Positions 51,718 to 60,483 of a stretch of DNA of 64,000 bases are shown here, piece by piece. This DNA is from Paenibacillus apiarius. GTDB lineage: Bacteria > Bacillota > Bacilli > Paenibacillales > Paenibacillaceae. Where the stretch lies: the NCBI RefSeq assembly GCF_017052585.1, contig NZ_JAFFHZ010000001.1, forward strand, positions 3,080,501 to 3,144,500, written 5' to 3'. Below the pieces are notes generated by a model. The model had not been told where the DNA came from, made no database searches, and saw nothing but the letters and a program-made list of their open reading frames with translations. A program made the translations under genes and the position numbers. Each line of letters begins with the position of its first letter. Position 1 is the first letter of the stretch.

Positions 51718-52764
51718 ATGACAAGAACGATGATCGGCTTGGTGAAAGAAGAACGTAAACCCGGCGCCGTGCTCAAGGAAGTGCCTGTTCCGACTTGCGG
51801 TCCCCATGAAGTGCTGGTGCGTGTCAAAGCCTCTTCCATTTGTGGCACGGACGTGCATATTTATAAATGGGACGATTGGGCCGCGCGTACGGTCGTTACT
51901 CCCAATGTATTCGGACACGAATTCGCGGGTGTCGTCGAGGCGATTGGCGATGAGGTAACGAATGTCAAGGTAGGCGATTATGTGTCTGGCGAAGGCCATG
52001 TCGTATGCGGGGTGTGCAAAGCTTGCCGCACCGGGAATGCGCACGTATGCCGGAATACGAAGAGCTTCGGGATTACGATACCGGGCTGCTTTGCCGAGTA
52101 TGCGGTCGTGAAGGCGAGCAATATCATTCAAAATGATCCGATGCTGCCGTTCGACATCGCGTGCCTGCAGGATCCGCTCGGCAATGCCGTGCAGGCGGCG
52201 TTGTCGGGAGACGTAGTTGGTAAAAGCGTAGCGGTTATCGGGGTCGGTCCGATTGGTCTGATGGCGATTGCCGTGGCGAAAGCGTGCGGCAGCGGCTCCG
52301 TCTATGCCGTGGATATTAACCCGTACCGCCTGGCGATGGCCAAGTCGATGGGGGCGGATGTCGTCATCAACAGCCGCGAGGTGCCGATGGCACAGGCGCT
52401 GCTGGAAGCGACGAACGGGGAAGGCATCGAGGTCATGCTCGAAATGTCCGGCCATCCGGATGCCATTCGCGACGCTTTGAAAGCGGCTGCAATGGCAGGG
52501 CGCGTATCGCTGCTCGGCATCCCGACCAAAGAAGTGCCGCTCGATTTGGCGCAGGACATTATTTTCAAAGGATTGCATATCGAGGGCATTACAGGGCGGC
52601 GCATGTTCGATACTTGGTATCAGGTTAAAGGGCTGTTGGGTTGGGGCCGGTTGAATCTGGCTCCGCTCGTGACGCATCATTTCACGCTGAATCAATATGA
52701 GGAAGCGTTTGAATTGATGGCTTCCGGGAACTGCGGCAAAATTGTATTTTGGCATGATAAATAA
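51718..52764 (+). CDS. tdh: L-threonine 3-dehydrogenase
   Basis: 348 residues from ATG 51718 (AAAGGAGGGG ten bases upstream). NAD-dependent oxidation of threonine to 2-amino-3-ketobutyrate. Zinc-dependent medium-chain dehydrogenase features: catalytic SSICGTDVHIYKWDDWA, GHEFAGVVE, structural zinc cysteines CGVCKACRTGNAHVC and the NAD-binding GVGPIGLMAIAVAKACG. The YKWDDWA and GITGRRMFDTWYQ stretches are specific for Tdh. Forms an operon with kbl, 35 bases apart. Confidence 0.96.
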   Translation: MTRTMIGLVKEERKPGAVLKEVPVPTCGPHEVLVRVKASSICGTDVHIYKWDDWAARTVVTPNVFGHEFAGVVEAIGDEVTNVKVGDYVSGEGHVVCGVCKACRTGNAHVCRNTKSFGITIPGCFAEYAVVKASNIIQNDPMLPFDIACLQDPLGNAVQAALSGDVVGKSVAVIGVGPIGLMAIAVAKACGSGSVYAVDINPYRLAMAKSMGADVVINSREVPMAQALLEATNGEGIEVMLEMSGHPDAIRDALKAAAMAGRVSLLGIPTKEVPLDLAQDIIFKGLHIEGITGRRMFDTWYQVKGLLGWGRLNLAPLVTHHFTLNQYEEAFELMASGNCGKIVFWHDK

Positions 52765-52799
52765 CCAATAACGAAGAAACATGACGGAGGTGCTTGAGC

Positions 52800-53978
52800 A
52801 TGGCAGGGTTTCAACATATCGAACGGCAGTTGAACGAGCTGAAGCAAGCTGGACGTTATCGTCCGCTTACGGTATGGGAAGGCGGCTCGGATTCGTGGAT
52901 GACGCTGGATAACGGCCGGCGGGTGCTGCAAATGTCTTCGAACAACTATTTGGGGCTGACACAGCATCCAAGCCTGAAAACGGCGGCTGCCGAAGCGATC
53001 GCGACCTATGGTGTCGGCGCAGGCTCGGTGCGTACGATTACCGGTACGCTGGACATTCATGATACGCTGGAACGCCGGTTGGCCGAGTTCAAAGGCACGG
53101 AAGCGACGCTCGTATTCCAATCGGGCTTTACAACGAACCAAGGGGTGCTGTCATCCATTCTTGGACCGGATGATGTGGTCATCAGCGACGAGCTCAATCA
53201 TGCCAGCATTATTGACGGCATACGTCTGACGAAGACGAACAAGCGTATTTACGGGCATAAAAATCTGGATCAGCTGGAAGCGGTGCTGAAGGAATGCGGA
53301 GGGTTCCGTCAGCGTCTCGTCGTGACGGACGGCGTCTTCAGCATGGACGGGGACATTGCGCCGCTGCCGCAGATCGTCGAGCTGGCCGAACGCTATGACG
53401 CGCTTGTCTACGTAGACGATGCGCATGCCAGCGGCGTGCTTGGCAAGCATGGCAAAGGGTCCACGGACCATTTCGGGCTGCACGGCCGCGTGCATATTCA
53501 AGTCGGCACGTTGTCGAAGGCAATCGGCGCCGTGGGCGGTTATGTCGCGAGCTCGCAGGTGCTGAAGGATTACTTGACGCATACGGCACGCTCCTTCCTG
53601 TTCAGCACCGCGCTTCCGCCTTCGGTTGCCGCCACTTGCCTGGCTGCGATCGAGGTGCTGCGGAACGAGCCGGAGCTGACGGAACGGCTGTGGAACAATG
53701 CGAATTCGTTCCGCGCATCCTTGCAGGCCGCGGGCTTCGACACCGGCGGCAGCGAGACGCCTATCATTCCAATCATCGTTGGCGAGCCGGCGCGCGCGCT
53801 GGATTTCTCCCGCCGTCTGCTGGAGGAAGGCATCTGCGCTCAGGGCATTGTCTATCCGACCGTAGCCATGGATAAGGGGCGCGTGCGCCTTATCATCACG
53901 GCACAGCATACCGAGGAAGACTTGGCCTTCGCGCTGGGCGCATTAACGAAGGTGGGCAAGGAATTTGGACTGATCTAG
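52800..53978 (+). CDS. kbl: Glycine C-acetyltransferase (2-amino-3-ketobutyrate CoA ligase)
   Basis: 392 residues from ATG 52800 (CGGAGGTG seven bases upstream). Uses CoA to split the Tdh product into glycine and acetyl-CoA. PLP alpha-oxoamine synthase family: SSNNYLGLTQHPSLK, VFQSGFTTNQGVLSS, VYVDDAHASGVLGKHG (cofactor Asp and His), and VGTLSKAIGAVGGYV with the PLP lysine. The paralogous BioF reaction is possible by family but the tdh neighbour decides. Confidence 0.95.
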   Translation: MAGFQHIERQLNELKQAGRYRPLTVWEGGSDSWMTLDNGRRVLQMSSNNYLGLTQHPSLKTAAAEAIATYGVGAGSVRTITGTLDIHDTLERRLAEFKGTEATLVFQSGFTTNQGVLSSILGPDDVVISDELNHASIIDGIRLTKTNKRIYGHKNLDQLEAVLKECGGFRQRLVVTDGVFSMDGDIAPLPQIVELAERYDALVYVDDAHASGVLGKHGKGSTDHFGLHGRVHIQVGTLSKAIGAVGGYVASSQVLKDYLTHTARSFLFSTALPPSVAATCLAAIEVLRNEPELTERLWNNANSFRASLQAAGFDTGGSETPIIPIIVGEPARALDFSRRLLEEGICAQGIVYPTVAMDKGRVRLIITAQHTEEDLAFALGALTKVGKEFGLI

Positions 53979-54008
53979 TTTACAGGAAATGTTACGGGTA
54001 CGGCATCG

Positions 54009-54057
54009 ACACGCTTTTCTGCAGCACAGGAGCTGGCAGGAGGGCGTGTTGTTTTTA
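54009..54057 (+). terminator. Terminator of tdh-kbl
   Basis: ACACGC (54009-54014) pairs with GCGTGT (54044-54049), with inner CTGC/GCAG pairing, followed by TGTTTTT. Confidence 0.7.
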
Positions 54058-54060
54058 TGC

Positions 54061-54254
54061 CATTGGAAAATGTACAGTAAAAAGTAGGGATGGAGCGGAC
54101 AAATGGTATGCAGACTGCATTTCATCCAATGGATTGGGCTATTTTCAGCGAATACTACGGAATAAGTGAAAAAGCATGGGATCTTATTGGACATATTCCA
54201 ATGAAGCTTAACGCCAAGCGGTTTACGTGTTGTTTTGACTGCATAAAATCCAAT
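54061..54254. repeat. Four-palindrome element, class B, copy 2 (52/72/52)
   Basis: Units: CATTGGAAAATGTACAGT (54061), GACTGCATTTCATCCAAT (54113), TATTGGACATATTCCAAT (54185) and GACTGCATAAAATCCAAT (54237). Spacings are 52, 72 and 52 bp. Units 1 and 2 are close to inverse complements, so each pair can form a hairpin with a loop of about 34 bases. It shares the 13-mer TTAACGCCAAGCG with the class A copy at 5771-5952. Confidence 0.65.
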
Positions 54255-55125
54255 GGAACTACTAAAGGGGGGCGTTCAAATCTTCCGCTCTAGTTTTTCT
54301 ATGCAGAACAGGCGAAGAGCCGAACCGGATGAGTAGCGACGACACATTCATTAACGAAGAATTTCGCCCAACTTATATCGCAACGCTTACTGAACTTAAT
54401 TTAGATTGGCTCATAAGCAACGTTATTCTGAATTTAGTTTCGTCCAACTTGCAGCGTTCTCTCTGATGGATGGGGAGAGTGTAGCTAACGGGGAAATGAC
54501 AGAACATATCGCTGCCAACTGGGATTGGATTAACATTTCCCGCAAAAAGAATCATAGCCGTTTACGAGATTGGACAAGTTCCACGTAAGCCGGGATGGAG
54601 AAGCTCGTCGATAGAGCGACACTGCACAATCCACTCCCAAATGTGTGCCATTCGGTGGAAACAAGGTCCCGATCTTACTGCAAACGCGCAGGAAATGAAC
54701 ACATTAATTTGGGCCCAAATAATGTGCAAAATATTTTCTGAAATGTGAACATAAACGTATTGACTCCAAAGTTGACCTCGTAATATAATGACCACAAGCC
54801 GACACCATAGAGATTTTCCACAGCAATGAATTCCATATCAATGCAAATTCCTTCAGTATTTATACCCAAAATAAAATCAACTATTTGCACAATGTTCAGT
54901 CAATCAGCCAAATATAGGCCAAAACCAACCAAAAATCGAGCCCATGCATTCAAGCAGTAATCATGTGCCGCCGGTGTACATTCACCGCAATATGTAAGCG
55001 TTTTATTTAGAGAAAAACGCGGCAGATGACTTTCAATATGATGAGGAAAGTAGCAAAACCTATTTACTGTGTTGCTTTAGTTCATTAACTTACTGCATAG
55101 ACAAAATCCGAAAGGGGAATGCAAC
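54255..55125. other. Gene-poor region with possible gene relics
   Basis: No frame has both a ribosome site and family resemblance. Between about 54330 and 54588 two overlapping plus-strand frames look coding-like but broken: TFINEEFRPTYIATLTELN in one and HKQRYSEFSFVQLAAFSLMD in the next, suggesting a small decayed gene with a frameshift near 54420. The rest is AT-rich and contains the cre-like site of the next operon. Confidence 0.4.
54994..55007 (+). promoter_or_regulatory. cre-like site ahead of the oxidoreductase/importer operon
   Basis: TGTAAGCGTTTTAT matches the cre consensus except at the last two bases, about 120 bases before the first gene. It suggests CcpA control of the sugar importer. 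Confidence 0.45.
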
Positions 55126-56292
55126 ATGAAGCAAGTTCGAATTGGAATGATTGGAGCTCGCGGAAGAGGCGGCATCGCCAAGTATTGGCACCAGCCGGAC
55201 GGCCGCTCGATCGTCGTTGGCGCAGCGGACATTTATCCGGAGAAGCTGGAGGAGTTCAAGCAGGAGATCAATCCTGATGCTTTCGTGACGACTGATTATC
55301 GCGAGCTGCTGGCGCGCGAAGACATCGATGCGATCGCGGTCACATCGCCTGACTTCTGTCACGAGGAGCATGCGGTGGCAGCCTTGAAGGCAGGGAAGCA
55401 CGTGTTCTGCGAGAAGCCGCTTGCCATTACAGTCGATGGCTGCGACAACATTTTGCAAGCATGGCAGGAATCCGGCAAGAAGCTGATGGTTGGCTTCAAC
55501 ATGCGCTACATGAACATGTTTCGCACGATGAAGGAAATTGTCGATTCCGGTGTCATCGGCGACATCAAAGCGGTATGGGTACGCCATTTCGTTGGCTGGG
55601 GAGGTTATTTCTACTTCCACGATTGGCACGCGAATTCCAAAAATTCAACCGGGCTGCTGCTCCAAAAGGGTTCTCACGACATTGATATCATCCATTGGAT
55701 TACCGGCCGTTACGCGACGAAGGTATCGGCGTTCGGCGGACTTGATTTTTACGGCGGAGACAAGCCGAACGATTTAACGTGCCCGGCCTGCAACGAGAAG
55801 GAGACGTGCACGGAAGTGAGCCCGGGGCACTTGATTGAATGCGCATTCCGCGAGGAAGTGAACGTGGAAGACAACAATATGGTCATTATGGAGCTGGAAG
55901 GCGGCATCAAGGCATCCTACTTGCAGTGCCATTTTACGCCGGATTATCACCGCAATTATACGTTTATCGGCACGGAAGGACGCATGGAGAACAACGAGCT
56001 GGAGAACAAGGTGTACGTATGGACACGCAGTTCGAATTCATCGCGCGAGCTTTCCAACCGCGTTTACGAGGTGAAGGAAGCGAAGGGAAGCCACGGCGGG
56101 GCGGACCCGAACATCTGCCGGGACTTTGTGGATATGATTCTTGACGGCAAAGAGCCGGTCGCCACACCGTTGGCAGGTCGCATGAGCGTTGCCGTAGGCT
56201 GCGCGGCGACAGAATCCATCCGTGCGGGAGGCGGCGTCATTCAGGTGTCACCGACTCCGGACTTATCTGCGCTTCAAGGCATCGGACAATAA
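55126..56292 (+). CDS. Gfo/Idh/MocA-family oxidoreductase
   Basis: 388 residues. N-terminal Rossmann domain (RIGMIGARGRGGIAKYW; EKPLAITVDGCDNIL with the family EKP motif) and a C-terminal alpha/beta domain with QKGSHDIDIIHWI. These enzymes oxidise or epimerise sugars and inositols with NAD(P). Four cysteines in a CPACNEKETC cluster (about residues 220-229) suggest a metal site not usual for the family core. Located directly upstream of an Lpl/Ytc-like importer, so it probably acts on the imported sugar. Substrate unknown. Confidence 0.88.
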   Translation: MKQVRIGMIGARGRGGIAKYWHQPDGRSIVVGAADIYPEKLEEFKQEINPDAFVTTDYRELLAREDIDAIAVTSPDFCHEEHAVAALKAGKHVFCEKPLAITVDGCDNILQAWQESGKKLMVGFNMRYMNMFRTMKEIVDSGVIGDIKAVWVRHFVGWGGYFYFHDWHANSKNSTGLLLQKGSHDIDIIHWITGRYATKVSAFGGLDFYGGDKPNDLTCPACNEKETCTEVSPGHLIECAFREEVNVEDNNMVIMELEGGIKASYLQCHFTPDYHRNYTFIGTEGRMENNELENKVYVWTRSSNSSRELSNRVYEVKEAKGSHGGADPNICRDFVDMILDGKEPVATPLAGRMSVAVGCAATESIRAGGGVIQVSPTPDLSALQGIGQ

Positions 56293-56332
56293 ACAATTGC
56301 GCGTGTTCAAAAAATCAACTTCTAACATAGAG

Positions 56333-56355
56333 GGGGCGTCTTGACGCTCCTTTTC
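56333..56355 (+). terminator. Short terminator after the oxidoreductase
   Basis: GGGGCGT pairs with ACGCTCC (one G-U) across a CTTG loop, then TTTTC. It may be only partial, allowing read-through into the permease genes. Confidence 0.65.
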
Positions 56356-56456
56356 ATATCAATAGATATCCAAATTTTTAAAAAATAAAATTTTTAAAGA
56401 TCTGGAATTTAACAAATATTTGAAAGAGCTGAAATGAAAAAGGGGGGATCAATATC

Positions 56457-57422
56457 ATGAACAGAGCAGGCGCGGTGGAACAGACTGCCAGCCGCCTACC
56501 GGTCCGGAAGAGCAAGGCGAACGGGATATGGCGTTCCATAAAGCGCAACTGGCAGCTGTATGCACTTATTGCACCGGTCGTAATCTATTATATCGTGTTT
56601 CACTATTTGCCGATGTATGGCGTTCAAATCGCCTTTAAAGATTTTATCGCCTCGAAAGGAATATGGGATAGTCCATGGGTTGGTTTCAAGCACTTTGAGC
56701 GCTTTTTTAACAGCTATTTCTTCGAACGCTTAATTGTGAACACGCTTACAATTAGTCTGTACACGCTTCTTGTCAGCTTCCCTGTGCCGATTATATTGGC
56801 GCTCATGCTGAACGAAGTGAAGACGAAATGGTTCAAGAAGACCGTGCAGACGATTACGTATGCGCCGCATTTCCTGTCAGTCGTAGTCGTGGTCGGCATG
56901 CTGTTCATTTTTCTCAATCCAAGCACTGGCATTATCAATCACCTTATCGCAGCGTTCGGAGGCGAATCCGCCAGCTTTATGACGGACCCCAAATGGTTCA
57001 AGACGCTGTACGTTCTGTCGGACGTGTGGCAGACGATGGGCTGGAGCTCGATTATATACTTGGCCGCACTGTCCGGCGTAGATCACCAGATGCACGAAGC
57101 GGCAACGATCGATGGGGCCAGCAAGCTGCAGCGCATCTGGCACATCAACATTCCGACGATTGCTCCGACCATCGTCATTTTGCTCATTCTCAATTTGGGC
57201 AGCGTCATGGCGGTTGGCTTCGAGAAAATTTTCCTGATGCAGAACTCGCTTAATTTGGAGAGCTCTGACGTCATTTCGACGTACGTGTACCGCGCCGGTA
57301 TTTTGGACGCCCAGTACAGCTTCTCCGCAGCCATCGGCCTGTTCAATTCACTCGTCAACTTCGCGCTTCTGGTCGTTGTGAACTTCATAGCGAAACGTGT
57401 CAATGAAACGAGCTTATGGTAA
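56457..57422 (+). CDS. ABC sugar transporter permease (LplB/YteP-like)
   Basis: 321 residues, six membrane segments after a polar N-terminal stretch. Opening helix YALIAPVVIYYIVFHYLPMYG and the EAA loop HEAATIDGASKLQRIWHINIP are typical of the LplB/YteP group that imports oligosaccharides. ATG 56457 follows AAAGGGGGG. First of three importer genes; no ATPase gene adjoins, as usual for Paenibacillus importers that share an MsmX-like ATPase. Confidence 0.93.
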   Translation: MNRAGAVEQTASRLPVRKSKANGIWRSIKRNWQLYALIAPVVIYYIVFHYLPMYGVQIAFKDFIASKGIWDSPWVGFKHFERFFNSYFFERLIVNTLTISLYTLLVSFPVPIILALMLNEVKTKWFKKTVQTITYAPHFLSVVVVVGMLFIFLNPSTGIINHLIAAFGGESASFMTDPKWFKTLYVLSDVWQTMGWSSIIYLAALSGVDHQMHEAATIDGASKLQRIWHINIPTIAPTIVILLILNLGSVMAVGFEKIFLMQNSLNLESSDVISTYVYRAGILDAQYSFSAAIGLFNSLVNFALLVVVNFIAKRVNETSLW

Positions 57423-57435
57423 AGGGGGAGCAGAC

Positions 57436-58320
57436 ATGATAGACCGTTCATTGGGTGACCGCATCTTCGATGTCGTCAATTATATCTTATTATCATTCAT
57501 TACGATCATTGTGCTGTATCCGCTCCTGTTCGTCATAAGCGCATCGATCAGCAATCCGGAGACCGTGCTGCGCGGAGAGATGTGGCTCATTCCGCGGGGC
57601 ATTCATTTTGATGCGTATTACACGATTTTTAAAAACAAAGATATTTTGGGCGGTTATGGCAACACGATTTTGTATACGGCCATCGGCACGGCCATCAACC
57701 TCGTCATGACGATATGCGCCGCTTATCCGCTTGCGCGCAAGGATTTCTTCGGACGCGGCCTCATCACCGGCATGATCGTGTTCACCATGTTCTTCAGCGG
57801 CGGCCTTATTCCCACCTATCTGTTGATTAAAAATTTGCATATGCTCGATTCGCTGTGGGTCATGGTTATCCCGAATGCCGTCGCCGTATGGAACATCATT
57901 ATTATGCGGACCTTTTTCCAGCAGTCGATACCGGGTGAAATTCAAGAAGCGGCCATGATTGACGGATGCAGCCACATGCAGACGCTGCTTCGCATCGTGC
58001 TGCCGTTATCGATGCCGATTATTGCCGTCATGGTATTGTTCTATGCGGTAGGGCATTGGAACTCCTATTTTAACGCCTTGATTTATTTGACGAGCAAAGA
58101 TAAATTCCCGCTGCAGCTCATTCTGCGGGAAATTCTGATTCAAAGCGACTCCGGGGATATGGTGAAGCTCACCTCGGAATCGGCCATCAAGATGAAGATG
58201 AGTGTAGAAGGATTGAAATATGCGGTGCTGGTCGTCGCCAACTTGCCGATGCTCATCTTGTATCCGTTTCTGCAGCGCTATTTTGTGAAGGGTATCATGA
58301 TCGGGGCTTTAAAAGGGTAA
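57436..58320 (+). CDS. ABC sugar transporter permease (LplC/YtcP-like)
   Basis: 294 residues from ATG 57436 (AAAGGGGGAG upstream); the frame opens 13 codons earlier within the previous gene. Six membrane segments; SASISNPETVLRGEMWLIPRG near the N-terminus and EAAMIDGCSHMQTLLRIVLP as the ATPase-docking loop are characteristic. Partner of the permease upstream, 13 bases apart. Confidence 0.93.
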   Translation: MIDRSLGDRIFDVVNYILLSFITIIVLYPLLFVISASISNPETVLRGEMWLIPRGIHFDAYYTIFKNKDILGGYGNTILYTAIGTAINLVMTICAAYPLARKDFFGRGLITGMIVFTMFFSGGLIPTYLLIKNLHMLDSLWVMVIPNAVAVWNIIIMRTFFQQSIPGEIQEAAMIDGCSHMQTLLRIVLPLSMPIIAVMVLFYAVGHWNSYFNALIYLTSKDKFPLQLILREILIQSDSGDMVKLTSESAIKMKMSVEGLKYAVLVVANLPMLILYPFLQRYFVKGIMIGALKG

Positions 58321-58348
58321 TTCTCAATCCTAAAGGGGGAATCGAATC

Positions 58349-59974
58349 ATGTGTGCAAAAAAATGGCTAATGACGACGATGAGCATCGTGCTCAGCTTCT
58401 CGCTGCTCGTAACGGCGTGCGGCGGTGGCGGCGAAGGGGCGGACCCGGGCAAGAGCGAGGAGCGGCTTGCAAGCCTGAATCCAGAAGGCATGCCGATTGC
58501 CAAAGAGAAAATAACGATGACGGGCTTCGCCGCGAAGCTCTATGCTTCAGCTGATTGGAGCAAGCTCATGCTGTGGGAAGAGTATGAGAAGATGACGAAC
58601 GTCCATATCGACTGGGAGACGGTGCAGATTGACAGCTTGAAGGAGAAGCGCAACATCAAGCTGGCCGGCGGCGATTATCCGGAAATCTTCTTCGCCTCGG
58701 CTTTCGCCAAAAGCGATCTGATTAAGTACGGCAGTCAGGGCACGTTTTTGAAGCTGAACGATCTCATCGATCAGCATGCTCCGAATTTCAAAGCGTTGAT
58801 GGAAAAATATCCAATCGTCAAAAAGGGCATTATGATGCCGGACGGCAGCATTTACGGCCTGCCGACGGTTTTTGATCCGGAATTCAAATCGCTCTTCTAC
58901 GGAACGCCGTGGATGAAGCAGGAGTGGCTTGATAAGCTCAATCTGAAGCCGCCGGCCAATTTGGATGAGCTGTACAACGTGCTGAAAGCGATCAAGGAAG
59001 GCGATCCGAACGGGAACGGCAAACATGATGAAATTCCGTGGGGCTCCAAAGGCGTCTGGATTATGATCAACTTCTTGAAGGGCTCGTTCGGCTTGAACAA
59101 GAATGGTGTCGCGAATCCGCATGTTGATCTCGATCCGGGTACAGGCAAGCTGCGGTTCGTGCCGGCGACGAAGCAGTACAAGGAATTGCTTGAGTATGTA
59201 GCCAAGCTGTACCGTGACGGCATGTTCGACAAAGAGACGTTTACGATGAAGGATACGGACATCACTTCCAAGGCGAGCGCGGGTGTGTACGGCTTCTTGG
59301 ACGGGGTCGATCCGAAGGCGATATACAATCAGGAAGGGTATGTGGGAATGCCGGTGCTTGAGGGGCCGTATGGGGACAAGATGCCGACGAATATCGGTTC
59401 TCCGCTTGGCAACATTGGCATGTTCGTACTGACGGACAAGGCCAAAAATCCGGAAGCCGCCATCCGTTGGATGGATCATTTTTATAGCGATGAAGGCGCG
59501 AAAATGTTTTTCATGGGCTTTGAGGGCGTCACGTACAAGGTAAATGATAAAGGGGAATATGAGTATGTGGACAGCATTGCGAAAAATCCGGACGGCTTGA
59601 ATCTGGACCAGGCCGTAAGCCAATATCTCGTATGGCCTGGCGGCTATTATCCGGGCATCGTCAAGCAGCAGTTCTTCAAAGGCGCGGAAGGATTGCCGTC
59701 GTCTGTCAAGAACGCCGAAGCGGCGGCGCCGCATTCTATCAACATGGACGACATTTGGCCGGCATTCAACTTCACGCCGGAAGAGCAGGATGAATTAACG
59801 ACCATTCAGACGGACATTCACACGTTCGTTGACGAGATGCGCGACAAGTTCGCTTCCGGCGCTCTCGGCTTCGATCAATGGGACAGCTACGTGCAGCAGC
59901 TGGATAAGATGAATGTGAAGCGTTATCTCGAGATTTACCAAGCTGCATATGATCGTTACTCCACCTCGAAATAA
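58349..59974 (+). CDS. ABC sugar transporter binding lipoprotein (LplA/YtcQ-like)
   Basis: 541 residues, the large size of the LplA group. Signal sequence with lipobox LLVTACGGGG, then a two-lobed binding domain with VQIDSLKEKRNIKLAGGDYPEIFFAS and DGSIYGLPTVFDPEFKS. A calcium-site-like stretch (GDPNGNGKHDEIPW) resembles those of alginate or oligosaccharide binders. Ends the importer operon. The ligand is not identifiable from sequence alone. Confidence 0.93.
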   Translation: MCAKKWLMTTMSIVLSFSLLVTACGGGGEGADPGKSEERLASLNPEGMPIAKEKITMTGFAAKLYASADWSKLMLWEEYEKMTNVHIDWETVQIDSLKEKRNIKLAGGDYPEIFFASAFAKSDLIKYGSQGTFLKLNDLIDQHAPNFKALMEKYPIVKKGIMMPDGSIYGLPTVFDPEFKSLFYGTPWMKQEWLDKLNLKPPANLDELYNVLKAIKEGDPNGNGKHDEIPWGSKGVWIMINFLKGSFGLNKNGVANPHVDLDPGTGKLRFVPATKQYKELLEYVAKLYRDGMFDKETFTMKDTDITSKASAGVYGFLDGVDPKAIYNQEGYVGMPVLEGPYGDKMPTNIGSPLGNIGMFVLTDKAKNPEAAIRWMDHFYSDEGAKMFFMGFEGVTYKVNDKGEYEYVDSIAKNPDGLNLDQAVSQYLVWPGGYYPGIVKQQFFKGAEGLPSSVKNAEAAAPHSINMDDIWPAFNFTPEEQDELTTIQTDIHTFVDEMRDKFASGALGFDQWDSYVQQLDKMNVKRYLEIYQAAYDRYSTSK

Positions 59975-60060
59975 CAGCCTCAATTCAGGAGTCTCCAGCT
60001 AGACTGGATCGCCAGGGCTTGGCGCGCCGCCATGCAGCATGCGCCGCGCGATGCATCGCC

Positions 60061-60092
60061 AGCCTCCCGCATTCCCCTTCAATGCGGGAGGC
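60061..60092. terminator. Hairpin after the importer operon
   Basis: AGCCTCCCGCATT pairs perfectly with AATGCGGGAGGCT, loop CCCCTTC. No T run on plus. The end of the small minus-strand frame at 60079 overlaps the 3' arm. Confidence 0.7.
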
Positions 60093-60174
60093 TGCTCCTG
60101 AATTGGATGTCCTCGCTTTCTTTCCCGCAGAACACCATGAAGCAGAGCAAAAATAAATAGCCGAAATTCATCAT
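60079..60174 (-). CDS. 31-residue membrane-peptide candidate
   Basis: ATG 60174 (second ATG 60171) has AGGAGTG six bases upstream. The product starts MMNFGYLFLLCFMVFCG, a single hydrophobic span, followed by a charged tail (KESEDIQFRSSLPH). The size and shape fit a small membrane peptide or type I toxin-like product. Support is limited to the ribosome site and hydrophobic pattern, so it could be chance. Confidence 0.3.
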   Translation of the reverse strand: MMNFGYLFLLCFMVFCGKESEDIQFRSSLPH

Positions 60175-60483
60175 CGCGGACACTCCTGAAAAATAGTATA
60201 TATCCGCCTCATAAAGTGATTCATAGCATCGCGCATCGCTATAATTCAGCTTCTTATTCGCGGCGGAGACACATATATTACGATAGAGTCGCCCGAAAGC
60301 TAATAACGTCATGCTTGTCCAAGTAGAGTGGACGTTATGTTCATAGGATTAAGGCCTCAGAAATTTTGAAATTTGTGGTTTACATAATTTTACTAGAGGT
60401 TTATAATAGGGGTCATTATAATTCCAACTGAATTTATAGGAATAATGAGAAAAATTAAAATCGTACGAAACGGGAGGGTCACC

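Noticed and set aside
51661..52782. 373-codon minus-strand frame opposite tdh
   Set aside because: Shadow of tdh, which has intact zinc and NAD motifs.
54620..54693. Additional class A units near 54620 and 54676
   Set aside because: Spacing is 56 bp and the arms match poorly; likely chance.
58547..59734. 395-codon minus-strand frame opposite the sugar-binding lipoprotein
   Set aside because: Arg/His/Ile-rich antisense product without family features; the opposite strand encodes a clear lipoprotein.
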